A stretch of 64,000 bases of DNA from Arthonia radiata. Its lineage: Eukaryota > Ascomycota > Arthoniomycetes > Arthoniales > Arthoniaceae. The notes below the pieces were generated by a model, which saw nothing but the letters and a program-made list of their open reading frames with translations, was not told the DNA's origin and ran no database searches. Below, one piece after another: positions 24,834-36,336 of the stretch. A program made the position numbers and the translations under genes. Within the stretch, counting starts at the first letter, position 1, and the number at the start of each line of letters is the position of its first letter. The DNA lies in contig PSQN01000001.1 of the NCBI GenBank assembly GCA_002989075.1, positions 186,001-250,000 of the forward strand. The letters run 5' to 3'.

Positions 24834-24875
24834 AATTAATCTGCTTTCTCTACTTTCGTAGCGAGTCTGTTAAAG

Positions 24876-25349
24876 TATAACGCCGGTCGCTAGGAGAACC
24901 GAACTAAGGCTTACTTACCTTATATACTTATCGACCTTAGTAGTAGGTGTCTCGTATACTAGAGACTAAAAGGTAGGAGAGGCGAGATAAATTACTAAGA
25001 GTAGGAGGGGCTTAACTAAAGTAGATAGAAGGTGAAGTACGTTACTTAAATATAGTTAAGAAACTTATATTTAAATATTAAGTTAATAGACTAATATCTA
25101 TTCTAAGGTTAGTTATTAGTTTAGCTATATAGTCTAAGGTACATAGAGGGAGTTTCTTTGTGTTCGCCAACCCGACAATACCTATATCGGGTTTATAGGG
25201 AATATAGGCCTTTATAGCCATTTTGTTCGATAATACCTACGGCGGGTTTATAGGCTTAGTCGGGAATGGTACTGGTAGAGCTAAGATAACTAGCGGTGGT
25301 TGATGCTTGGGTATGCGCTAGGCCGTCTAGAGCTGGTACCCGTAATATA
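24876..25349 (-). repeat. 5' LTR of E4 (chimeric 1a/1b)
   Basis: Plus-strand ends TATAACGCCGG and CGTAATATA. The U3 side is 1a (ctggtacccgtaa), but 25045-25141 is identical base for base with the 1b LTR of E5 at 25994-26090, unlike the other E4 LTR. See findings. Confidence 0.9.
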
Positions 25350-25824
25350 TTAACTACCAGTAGAACGACTAGATATAGTTACTACTAGTCGTATAAGCTA
25401 CGTATAATAATACTAAAGACAATATAACGAAAATAACTCTGTTTTATGCCTTATACGGCTACTACCCTCTTTAGAAAAGATAACTATAAAATACAACGGA
25501 AAACGAAATAGCTATACAAATAGCTATAAATATAAAGACTCTATATCGGTAGTTAAAGTTAAACAGCGAGTTTATTAACAAACAAACTAGAAAATAGTAT
25601 AATAAGTTAAAAACTAACCTAAATACAAGTATAAAAGAAGAGGGAAGAGCTTAATTACTTATAAGAAACTTAAAAATTATTAGACTAAGTAAAAAACTTA
25701 ACTATACTAAGATAAAACTGTTTAGAATCTTATAGTAATTAAGATCTATAATATTTAAACTTAAACTTTTAAGAACAATAAGAATATATTCTATATTCTA
25801 TATAGTACTATTAAAATTAGTCTA

Positions 25825-26290
25825 TATAACGCCGGTCGCTAGAAGAATTAAACTAAGGCTTACTTATCTTATATACTTATTAATCTTAGTAGTAGGTATC
25901 TTGTATACTAGAGACTAAAAGATAGGAGAGGCGAAATAGATTATAGAGAGTAAGAGGGACTTGACTAAAGTAGATAGAAGATAAAGTACGTTATTTAAAT
26001 ATAGTTAAGAAACTTATATTTAAATATTAAGTTAATAGACTAATATCTATTCTAAGGTTAGTTATTAGTTTAGCTATATAGTCTAAGGTATATTAGTATA
26101 TTCTACTAAAGAACGTAGTAAACGTATAGCTCTATATCTATTTTAAATATCTTTAACGTTCTATAGTTATAGTAAATATATAAATTAGCTATATCTTTAA
26201 TATCTTTCTTTAATTAGTATATTCTAATTTAGAGCTTAATTTAGCCTCGTATATTTTTTATTTAAGTTTAAGTAAGATAAACTTATAATA
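25825..26290 (-). repeat. 3' LTR of E5 (466 bp)
   Basis: Plus-strand ends TATAACGCCGG and CTTATAATA, followed by taaggtcccctcttt, which is the polypurine tract in reverse. Confidence 0.92.
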
Positions 26291-26625
26291 TAAGGTCCCC
26301 TCTTTAAGTTAAATTGTCTTTAATTAAATATATTTTTACTAAACTTTAAAACTTAGTAACTTTACTACTTCTCTCGTTGTTTTATAAGCTACTATATTTT
26401 AAACTATTAACCGTTAAGCTAACTATACGCGTTGTATAGCTATTATTAAAGCTATTAGCTTATTAATAATATCCGCTTACTTTTTCTACGTTTAAATTAA
26501 AAAGATCTATAAAGTTATTTTTAGTTAAACTACCTATAGCCGTTATACTTAACTAGGTTAGCGGTATAGTTTTGTTACTATAAGAGCTAAGTATATACTT
26601 TTATGCTTACTTGTTTTATTTTTAA

Positions 26626-26967
26626 GAGAGTTCTAATAATATTTTAGAGGATTGTTTAGCGGCGCTTATCTAGAAAAAAAGATAGTAGAAGAAAGAGCTT
26701 AAAAAGGCTCTTTTTATATAAAAGAAACATATTGCTTAGTTAAAGTATAAACTAGCGGCTTATATCTATTATAACGAATAATTTAAAGAGAAGAAGTAAG
26801 TAGCGTTAAAGTTCTATTTTAGTATCTTAACTAGATTAGAATTTATTAATATTAGGCTAAACTAGAGTAGTTTTAATCTAAAGTAGTATATAGTTATATT
26901 GTACTCGGCTAGTAGCGTTACTTCTAATAGTACTCTAGAAGATTTTAGCAGTAGATTAAATATTTAA
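26626..26967 (+). pseudogene. E5 antisense accessory frame (1b type, Lys-rich coiled coil)
   Basis: A 113-codon stretch antisense to E5 gag-pol, between chromodomain and 3' LTR. It reads as coherent protein between TAG/TAA codons: ILEDCLAALI, KKELKKALFI, LKYKLAAYIYYNE, VALKFYFSILTRLEFI, SASSVTSNSTLEDF. It is Lys/Leu/Ala-rich like the 1a antisense product but not obviously homologous. No start codon is assigned; an upstream in-frame TAA at 26623 could be a mutated Gln. Equivalent to 14225-14570 (minus) in E1. Function unknown. Confidence 0.42.
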
Positions 26968-26999
26968 CTAGTTTCTACTAGTTTTTATATTTAAAGTAT

Positions 27000-29900
27000 T
27001 ATTTCTATTTTATAAGATACTAGTTCTTATCTCTATATTGTTAGTATACTTATATTACTTCTACCTTATATTCAGATTCTTAGTTCTTATATAGAATTTT
27101 TAGATTAGACTATTTTACTTCTTAAAAGTAAGCTAGTTTTAATAGCGCTATATAGAATATAGAATATATTCTTATTGTTTTTAGGAGTTTAAGTTTAAAT
27201 ATTATAGATTTTAATTGCTATAAAATTCTAAACGGTTCTGTTTTAGTATAGTTAAGTTTTTTACTTAGTTTAATAGTTTTTATATTTCTTATAAGTAAGT
27301 AAGCTCTTCTCTTTTCTTTTATACTTATATTCGGGGTAGTTTTTAACTTATTATACTGTTTTTTTATATATTTATTAATAAACTTACTATTAGACTTTAA
27401 TTACTAGTATAAGCTTTTTATACTTATAGCTATTTACGTAGCTAATTTATTTTTTATATTATTCTATAGTTATCTTCCCTAAAAAGGGTAATAACTATAT
27501 AAGGTATAGAATAGAGTTATCTTAGTAGTATCGTTCTTTATATTATTGAATATAGCTTACGCTACTAGTAGTAATTATATTTAGTTGTTTTACTGCTAGT
27601 TAATATATATCTAAAGATACTATTCTAGTATTTAATTTATTTATTCTGTCTGTTTATCTGTTTATAGATAGAATAATATTAATATCTTCTATTTTGTTTT
27701 TAATTGTTATATTAGGGATATTTAAAATCGTAAGACAGATTTTTAATCTCTATTTAAGATAATTCTTTATAATTAACTATAGTTAGCTAAGATAATCTAG
27801 AGAAAGATATATACTAACTATTCTAAGTTACTAGCTTTCTTATATAGTACGAAGTATACGTACTTTATTAGTTTATTGTATATAAATAGAATAGCGTTAT
27901 AAGCTACTTCTATAAGTAAATCCTTAGAGATTAGTAACTTAGTAATAAAGTCTAGTAAGACTATATACTATAGTCTTTTAGATATTTCTAGTAGTTATAA
28001 TTTACTATATAGTAAATATCTTAGATACTTATTTCTTATATATATATTATATTCTCAGATATAAGTTTTAATATAGTATTAGATTCTCGAGATATAGTAG
28101 ATTCTTATAATCTTTTTAATAGTATTATTGATACCTTTATATTTTTTTGTTAGGTTATTATAGAAGTTACTAATAATATATTAAATTAGATTCCTTAGAA
28201 CGTAGATTTTGCCTTAAAATTTATAATAGCCCTTATTATTTTTAGTTAATCTTAGGTATCGTTTCTCGTTTTCCTAGTAAGTTTTAGAGTTGCTTAAGAT
28301 ATTTAGAATTCGGTTGTCTAGTTTAACAACAAACTTAGTTATTATAGCTAATTAATTGTATCTAATCTTATTATTATATTCTTAGAATATTATATACTCA
28401 ATATATTTCTTATTATTAAGGTAATTAGAACGTCGACTTAGAGTATTAGCTCTATTGTTCTTAGAACCCTTCTTGTAGGTAATAATAAAATTATATAGAG
28501 CTATAGTTTCTGACTATTTAACTTATTTACAGTTAAGTTTTTTTATCGTTATAAAGTAAGTTAGGTTCTTATAGTCTATATATACTGTAATTATATAGTT
28601 TGCTTCTTTTAAGTAAGCTTGCTATATCTTAAATACTACTATAATAGCTAAGAGCTCTTTATTATAAATATTATAGTTCTGTTTTATAAATAATATTTTT
28701 TTTAAGTAAAAAGCTACTAGTTTAAGCTTTCTTTCCTTATTATTTTAACTTATATATACTCTAATTATATAGTTTAACGTATCTATTTTTATAACAATTA
28801 GTAGGTTAGACTTAAATATTGCTAGTACGGGTCTAATCTTAAAAGCTTTTTTAAGCTCTTTAAATACTAATTATTCTTTCTACGTCTAAAAGAATTTTAT
28901 CGATTATTTTATTTATTAAGACAGCGGTACTATAATTCGGCTAAAGTTAAATATCTATTATCTATAATAGTTAGTAAACCTAAGAAACTATTGTAATTAT
29001 TTTATATTCTTTAATGTAGGCTAGGTTAAAATAGATTAAATCTTTAAATCTTCTATTTAGAGACTATACTCGGTAATTATAAATCTAAGAAATTTAACGG
29101 ATTATTAGTAGAACTAGATTTTCTTAATATTAATTTATAAATTGATACGCGCTAATCTTTTTAATACCTTCTTAACATATTTTTTATATTCTTCTAGTAT
29201 ATAGCTATATACTAGAATATCGTCTAAATAAGTAGTTATAAATACATCTAGGTAATTACTAAGTATATTGTTAATTAGCTTCTAAAATAATACTAGTACG
29301 TTTATTAGTCTAAAGGGTATAACGCAATACTTAAAAAGTCTATATTTAGTATAGAAGGCTGTTTTCTATTCTTCGCCTTTCTTTATATAAATTAGATTAT
29401 ATACTCTTTATAAGTTAAACTTAGTAAACTATTATACGTTATATAGTTAGTCTATAATTTTATCGATATATAGTAGTAGATATCGGTTCTTAATAGTTAC
29501 CTTATTTAATTATCTATAATCTATATAGAGTCGTAATTTACTATTCTTCTTTAGTACAAAGAGTATTAAGTATCTGGCTAGTAATATTAACTTTTAGATA
29601 AAGTTCTTCTTAAGGTTCTCTTTAAGATAGTTATAGAGATCTTAATTTTCTACTTCTAATAGAAAGGATATTAGACCGAATATCGATATCTTACCTTCTT
29701 ATAAAGGTATTATATAATCCTACAGTTTGTATTTTAGAAGAGTAGAGTTTAGCTTAGCTTTCTTAAACAGGTATTAGAATTAATTGTATTCCTTAGGTAT
29801 CTTAGTAATTAACTAAGTATTTGTTGTCGTATAGAATTGTTAACGTATAGTTATCTCTTATTTATACCTATATATAGTTAGCTATAAACAAGATACTATA

Positions 29901-31500
29901 TTAAACTTCTTTTATAGAATATCTAAGTATTAAAGTATAGTAGTATTAATCTATATAAGTTCTTTATTGTGCTCTTTATTCTTACTACTAAAAATAGCTT
30001 ATAGAGTATCTATTCTATAAAACGACTCTTATTTAGAGTACTTATACCTAGTAAAGAGGAGTTTCTTAGTTCTCTAATCTACTTTTAGGTTATATTGTTA
30101 TAACTAAGGTATATCTAGTATAGCGTAGTACTAGTTAATATTTACAATATTATAAGTTATTTCTTTCTAATAGTTTTTCATTATTATATCTATTAGTAAA
30201 GTTTTATAGTCGACTCTTCTCTCTATCCCTTAAAATTAAGATAGTACGTAGAGTAATTTCTTCTTTTATATTTATATCTAATACTTCTTAATATAGCGTA
30301 TTAAGATAAAGTTGCCTATTACGCTAAAATTGATTATAATTTTAATGTTTCTATAGCTTATTGTTGCTTAAGTATATAGATATATTTTGTAGAAAGCTAA
30401 GCTTATATAGAGCTAAACTCTTAAAAAGTTTAATCGTTCGATAGGTCGGTACTACTGCTCTTAGAGCAGTTAGCTTAGTCTTTTCTCTATTAATTATATA
30501 CATTCTAACGTATTCTAGGTATTAGAATCTATTGTTAGTTAGTTTACTATAAGAATTTCTATATAGAGTATTCTAGTACTACCTTTATTATAACGTTTAG
30601 TTTATTATTTACAATCTCTATCTTAATTATATAACTATTGCTAGTTAAAACCTATTATATTTATAAGTTATATATTGTTAGTTAAAAATATTAGTACTAA
30701 CTATATAATTCTAGACCCCTAATAAGGTAGTCTACTAGTTATTGTAGACGTAAATAAATATATCTTAGAATATTATTAATATCTCTATTAGCGCTTAACT
30801 TTCTATTGTAGAAGGCTAACTAACAAAGTCTCTATATTATTCCTTTCTAACAGATTAGAGTTTATTCTTTTTAGTTAGTATTGTTCTCAAGAGAGGATTT
30901 TGTACTATTAGAATCTATATTCTTGTCTTTAAGTTGTTATCTTACCTATAACGTATCGTAGCTACTATCTTACTTAGCCTCTACGGTCTATTCTTTCTTA
31001 AATTCTCCTTAAATTTCTAAATAAGATAACCTAGATTGTCCTCGAATAAGACCTAGTTCTTATATTAAATCTTATTTTAGAGATATTAGTTTCTTTAGCT
31101 ACTATCCTAACTCTAATTTATTAGATTTATAGATCGTATAATTATTATTATAGTATATAGTCTAGAATAGCGTTTTATATAGTATAACGGTATCTTATAT
31201 CTACTACCTCGAAATAGTACGGTTAGTATTATTTTAGTCCTATAGATTTTGTTATTTCTATTTTATTTATTGTTCCTTTGTCTCTTTCTATAACTCGTTG
31301 TCTGTATTCTAGTTTTAATATAAATTAAATAAGTTTAATTCGTTATACTTCTTATTAGAAGCAACCTAGTAAGTATTTTCCTAGTTATAGAAGGTACTCT
31401 AGTAGATATCCTTCTACTTCTTAGTTAGTTTAGTAACGGACATATACTAGTTCTAGTTAATCTTTAGTAAAAGACTTAATCCTTAAAGAAGACGACCCTT
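27000..31500 (-). pseudogene. pol: E5 pol relic: protease, RT, RNase H, integrase, chromodomain
   Basis: Minus-strand order as in E4. Protease lies near 30340-30310, RT about 29720-29130 with an intact YLDDIL encoded near 29211-29228, RNase H about 28870-28420, integrase about 28220-27560, and chromodomain about 27120-27005. The catalytic Asp pair of RT is intact although flanking codons carry many TAG/TAA, so the enzyme is certainly not made. Confidence 0.82.
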
Positions 31501-31599
31501 AGTTAGGTCTATATACTAGCGGTCAGAGAAGGCTGCTAGCAATTCTATTGCCTTATTACGACCGTTGTCCTCTTGTATCTAGATAGTTATATTAAACTA

Positions 31600-32502
31600 T
31601 TGTCGCAGGAAATAGGGTTTCTAAGATCGATTGTTATACCTATTTCTGCTAGTACTATTAAACTGTTGTTTTTTAGAACAGTATTCTTTAACTTAATACT
31701 CTAGTTTTCTGTAATATAAGTATAGCTTATTCTTTATTCTATATTCTTGTTCCTAGTTATTTAGTTTCCCCTAGAGCTTTATAAAGTCTAATTCTATTAG
31801 ATTATCCCGGTCTTATTATAAGTTGTACTTACTTTAAGTCTAGATAAACTTATTTAAGTTAGTTCCTTTCTTCTTTAACTGTTGTTCAAAGTTGCTATTG
31901 TCGATTTTCTTAGCTCGTTCTATAAACTTTTCTAGTTTAGTAAACTTCTCTCCGCAGATATAGATAATTTCTTTAATATACTCCTTTAAGCCTTTATAAA
32001 AGGTATCGACTAAAGGTCCTTTATTCTATTCGATTTAGTTAGTATACTATAGAAACTTAGCGGCGTACCGGCTAGCTGGTTCTATCTAGCAGAGTATCTT
32101 AAGTTTATATATAGTAGTATGTCTAAAATCGGTATTTCTATATATCTATTAGAGCTTTTGCTAAAACGTAGTAAAGCTAGAGAAGAGTTTGTTAGTCTCC
32201 TCTTATTGTTTATTAGGTACCTTATAGAGATAGTCTTTAAGATAAAAGTTAAACTATTTATATACCTTGCCGTCTATATAGAATGCGACAAATAAAACTA
32301 TAGTACTGTTATTTAAGAACTAATTCTTATAAGTCTTAAAATATATAGCTAAGCATATTAGAAATAAAGTAAGTTTAGAACGTTTATCGAAGAAGCTTTT
32401 ATCTATTTTAGTGTTAATATCCGATATCTTATCTATAGCGGCTATCTTGCTGGCTAGCCTATTTGTAGCGTTATAGCTATTAGGTACCGAAGTAGTAGAT
32501 AT
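31600..32502 (-). pseudogene. gag: E5 gag relic
   Basis: The start codon at 32502-32500 is ATA; the following codons match E8 gag (STTSVPNS-type). Knuckle cysteines near 31715 are lost. Collinear with E1 and E4 gag including the 3' spacer. Confidence 0.75.
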
Positions 32503-32544
32503 AATTAATCTACTTTCTCTACTTTTATAGCGAGTCTATTAAAG

Positions 32545-33010
32545 TATAATACCGGTTGCTAAGAGAACCGAACTAAGGCTTACTTACCTTATATACTTAT
32601 CGACCTTAGTAGTAGGTATCTTATATACTAGAGACTAAAAGATAGGAGAAGTAAGATAGATTATAGAGGGTAAGAGAGGCTTAACTAAAGTAAATAGAAG
32701 ATAAAGTACGTTATCTAAATATAGTTAAGAAACTTATATTTAGATATTAAGTTAATAAACTAACATCTATTTTAAGGTTAATTTTTAGTTTAGCTATATA
32801 GTCTAAGGTATATTAGTATATCCCGCTAGGAAACGTAGTAGATATATAGCTCTATATCTGTTTTAAATGTCTTTAACGTTCTATAGTCGTAGTAGACGTA
32901 TAGATTGGCCATATCTTTAACGTCTTTCTCTAATTAGTGTATTCTAATTTAGAACTTAGTCTGGCCTCGTATGTTTTCTGTTTGGGTTTAGGTAAGGTAG
33001 ACTCGTAACA
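32545..33010 (-). repeat. 5' LTR of E5 (466 bp)
   Basis: Plus-strand ends TATAATACCGG and ACTCGTAACA; the right end is intact (sense TGTTACGAGT). Next to TSD GTCTA. Confidence 0.93.
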
Positions 33011-33207
33011 GTCTACTTCTAAGAAGTAGAACGATCTAACCTAGAAATTCTTTCTAATAACTAAGGACCTGAGTATAAGATTAAAACGATTCAAGCTTAT
33101 AAATAATACTAAGGTAAACAACAGTATCTTATAAAATAGAAAGGATACTCTAAATATAAAAATTAATAGGAACCAGAATACAACCTAACTAACTATAAAG
33201 ATACTAT

Positions 33208-33789
33208 TCGACAGTATTAGAACTAGAATATTAATTAGTTATAGCAGTACTAACGTTCTAATCTACTACTTAATACGCTCTACTAGTATCTATACTACCT
33301 TATAGGTCTACTACCTAACTTCGAGTAAGAATTACTCTAGAAGTTAATAGATAACCCGCTTAAATACTTAAATATATAACTACTAGCTATCGACGCGGCT
33401 AACTCCTTTTGCTTTAACTATTTATTTCGAGCTAGCTTTGCTACCGCCCGCGTATAAGTCTTCTTAATCTTCTTTTTTAACTTTTAAACTTCTAATCGGT
33501 TACGCTATATAGCTACGACCAATACTACCGCTTAAGCCTTCAACTTACGTAACTAGCGCTTTGTACGCTAAAGAGCAGCTAACTAAGAGAAGTATTGAGA
33601 GTAAACTAAATGCGCTATAATAGAGTTAGTTCTAAGCGCTATAGTAATATAGCGATACGGTATACTATCTACTATCAATATCCGTAAATTATAACTCTTT
33701 CTATTCTAAGTATATACTAAATATATTGCCTTTCTAGACTAAACTACGTACCTTTCTCTAGTCGACGTATATTTAGAATAAAGAGGTAT
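33208..33789 (-). pseudogene. E3 antisense accessory frame (1a type)
   Basis: Minus-strand counterpart of 18663-19244. The start codon is ATA near 33789. The central Leu/Lys/Arg-rich coding and the KTRTR-AAAKLAR-type segment (about 33480-33400) are recognisable between TAG/TAA codons. Unknown function. Confidence 0.4.
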
Positions 33790-33974
33790 TTCGATACTAT
33801 AGGCTTTAATTAATAGGTATTAGCTATACTTTTTGTTAGGACCTACAGTAATAGACTTTATACGAGATATAGCGACTTATAAAATAGTTATAAGAGAAGG
33901 GATAATACGTAACTTATAGGTATTTAATAAGCTAAGGGTTAATCGAGGACAATTTAACTAAAAGAGGGGGGATT

Positions 33975-34447
33975 GTATTATAGATACTAGCCCTAGACAG
34001 CTTAGCGTACGTCTAAGTATTAACTACCGCTAGTTATCTTAGCCCTACTAGTATTATTTCCGACTAAGCCTATAAACCTACTATAGGTATTATTAAACAA
34101 AACGGCTAAAAAGACCTATATTCTCTATAAATCCGATATAAGCATTATTAAGATTAATAGATATAGAGGAACTTCTCTATATACCTTAGACTATATAACT
34201 AGACTAATAGCTAACCTTAAGATAGACTTTAGTTTATTAACTTAATATTTAAATATAAGTTCTTTAACTATATTTAGATAACGTACTTTACCTTCTATCT
34301 ACTTAGTTAAGCTCCTCTTACTCTTTATAATCTATCTCGCCTCTCCTATCTTTTAGTCTCTAGTATATAAGATACCCCCCTATTAAGGTTAATAAGTATA
34401 TAAGGTAAGTAAGCCTTAGTTTAGTTCTCGCAGCGATCGGCGTTATA
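33975..34447 (+). repeat. 3' LTR of E3 (family 1a, 473 bp)
   Basis: Preceded by actaaaagaggggggat (polypurine tract). Starts TGTATTATAG and ends CGGCGTTATA. Confidence 0.92.
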
Positions 34448-34519
34448 GTATCGATAGTAAGATAGTTATACTTAGTAAAAAGTAAGCCTAGCTAGTAAGT
34501 ACTCTTTAAGTATTAAAAT

Positions 34520-35546
34520 AATTGTTTAACTGCCTTCTAGTGCGTACGTCTAGGGTTATAATTTAATCTAGCGTATATATTAGTTTAATTTAATATATCT
34601 AGCCGAGTCTAAGTAGCGAGATATTGCAATAATCTAGTAGCTAATATATATAGAACAATCTTAGCTTAAGACGCTGTACCGATAGTATGAGCTTCGAACT
34701 AAACGTTGCCGAGGGACTTTGTCTTATTACAGTCTTTTATACCGAAATTATATAGTATCTTATCGATATATTACGGCTAGACTACGGTAAGTTCTTAAAG
34801 TAAATTCTTAATAACGAGCCCTAGAAATAAGCTAGTTGTTTAATCTATTTCCTTAATTTTATATTTCTTTTTAAGGTTCCTTTTAAGCTAATAAATAGCT
34901 TTAGAATTAGATCTAGTAATTTTAATATTATCGACATAGATAAGTACTAAGCAGGAGCGGTCCTTATTAGCGTATAGACAGACTTTAGAAAAGAGACTAG
35001 TAAAGCCTAATTTCTATATTATTTCTTTAACGTTATCTTGCTATAGTATAGCAGACTACTTTAAGCTATATAGTAAGTTTTAGATACGGAGGACAATACC
35101 TTCTTCTTTAAGTTCTTTTAGAAACTATATATATAGCGGTTTTCTATAGTTCAATACGCCGTTAAGATAGATACCAACGACGTTGACCTATAAGAAGGTC
35201 TATCTAAGCTGTACAGCGATAGTAAGGAGTATACGTACTATAGATATACTTATAGTTAACGCTATAGTATTCTAGTAGTTAATTCTATATCTTCGTTTAA
35301 AGCCGCAGGCAACTAGACGTATCTTATATTTATCGATCGTTCCGTTTAGATAGCGTTTTAGCTTAAATACTAGCGTACTTAATATCGGCTTTATATCCTT
35401 TAGAAGGTTTAATATTAAGTAGCGTATAACGGTACTAGTATTATACAGTTATTTTAGCTCAGCTTTAGACGTAGAGTTCTATTTAGAGGCATTTAGCTGT
35501 CTTATAGCTTCTTTATATAACGTAGGATTACATAAAAGCTTATTGA
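34520..35546 (-). pseudogene. pol: E6 reverse transcriptase relic (Copia type)
   Basis: On the minus strand, reading from 35546 down: KEAIRQL, RLVACGFKRRY (the Copia KARLVA-GF motif), FLQVNVVGIYLNG (F-Q-DV-TAFLNG type), LYSLKQS, then LIYVDNIKIT, where the Copia YVDD box has become YVDN, and FLGLVIK, YIDKILYNFGI. This is the Copia RT in the right order. The catalytic second Asp is lost by G-to-A. Many stretches are open. Continues the integrase block beyond E7. Confidence 0.85.
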
Positions 35547-35551
35547 TAGTA

Positions 35552-35747
35552 TATAATTTAGGTGTAGGGCAGGGAGCAGTTAGATAGCAAAAAGAGCCTA
35601 AATAGACCTCTTTTAGTATTTAAGCTAATTATTAAGAAGAAAAGGAAGAGATGTATCTACTAGACGAAAGATATTCTTCTAGAATTGTAGCCTTCTTAAG
35701 TAGATAATATTTCGTTCTAATTTGCTATCGAGACGTTTATATATTAT
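35552..35747 (-). repeat. 3' LTR of E7 (family 2b variant, 196 bp)
   Basis: Plus-strand ends TATAATTTAGG and ATATTATA; contains cctcttttagtatttaag, the 2b variant also seen at 50652-50832. The polypurine tract in reverse (actatctttctccttaagaa) follows. Confidence 0.9.
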
Positions 35748-36336
35748 AACTATCTTTCTCCTTAAGAAGGATCGTCCTCGATCGAAATATAGTTCGCTAT
35801 ATCTATCGTACCTTCTATCTCTTATATTACGTAGAGTGATAACCTCGTTAAAAACCTGCTAGCTTATATCTACGTTTAGTTAGAAAAAGAGTAATATTGC
35901 TTACTATTATTCTATATATCGTTTAGTACTAGTTTTCTATAGTACCGAGTTATAGTACTAAGCTTTACTTTTAATCTAAAGCTCTCGAGCCTAAGTTATA
36001 AGCTCGATAGTAAGGTTTTATATTATTTTTACCTAATTTTACGTTCTTTTACATACTCTTATACACACTTTTACCAATTAATTACCTCTATAGATAGTAG
36101 CAACCTACGTAAATAGGCTTCTTTACTTCTAAATTAGTATCTATAGGCGGAAGCTTTATTATTAATATCTAACAATAGGTATAAAATAAGGCTTCTACTC
36201 TTTTAAACTTTCTCTTTCTTTCTTTAATATTATTATACTCTTTTACTTAGTCTATAAGCTTCTCTTCTTTAGTAGATCTTTACTTCTCTTCTTAGACAAG
36301 GAGTTTGTAGCTAATCTAGTGTTAGATTGCCTCTAA

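Larger units (their letters stand above)
18004..25349 (-). mobile_element. E4: full-length family 1a chromovirus, moderately RIP-mutated
   Basis: Two 474-bp LTRs (18004-18477, 24876-25349) flank a complete gag-pol in reverse. More CpA/TpG survive here than in E1, E3 or E5, suggesting a later insertion or fewer rounds of RIP. The flanks share only TTA (18001-18003 and 25350-25352): the target in E8 reads ACATTAACTAC, so two bases were lost at one junction. Contains an antisense frame at 18663-19244. Confidence 0.92.
25825..33010 (-). mobile_element. E5: full-length family 1b chromovirus with perfect TSD
   Basis: Two 466-bp LTRs (25825-26290 and 32545-33010) bracket gag-pol in reverse. The TSD is GTCTA at 25820-25824 and 33011-33015. 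Removing it restores the E3 reading ...aaattagtctacttctaagaag, as in E8. Heavily RIP-mutated throughout. Confidence 0.94.
15355..33195 (+). pseudogene. pol: E3 pol relic: RT, RNase H, integrase, chromodomain (three pieces)
   Basis: RT spans about 16010-16540 ([17 protein letters not shown] then AYNLIYIKKGKE); the active site reads YLKNILVYS instead of YLDDILVYS, so both catalytic Asp are gone. RNase H is about 16780-17170, the integrase zinc-binding region about 17430-17560, and the integrase core runs from 17640 into E4 and resumes at 25350. The chromodomain sits after E5 at about 33050-33190 (YLIK-KGYSKYKN type). The three internal breaks match E8 exactly once insertions and duplicated target bases are removed. 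Confidence 0.82.
15355..34447 (+). mobile_element. E3: family 1a chromovirus, host of E1, E4 and E5
   Basis: Internal sequence from mid-protease onward, in three pieces: 15355-18003, 25350-25824 and 33011-34447. The pieces join in register with E8. The 5' LTR, gag and protease active site are not in the window, consistent with E1 being inserted inside E3. The 3' LTR (33975-34447) is preceded by a purine-rich tract and followed by Copia sequence (E6), so E3 itself landed in or truncated E6. Confidence 0.88.

Noticed and set aside
25340-25354. Perfect 5-bp TSD for E4
   Set aside because: The flanks are TATTA on the left and TTAAC on the right; only TTA is shared, so I record a ragged junction rather than a TSD.
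34448-35551. LINE or Gypsy reverse transcriptase
   Set aside because: The order and motifs (RLVACGF, YVDN from YVDD, FLGL) are Copia-type and the integrase lies upstream across E7.
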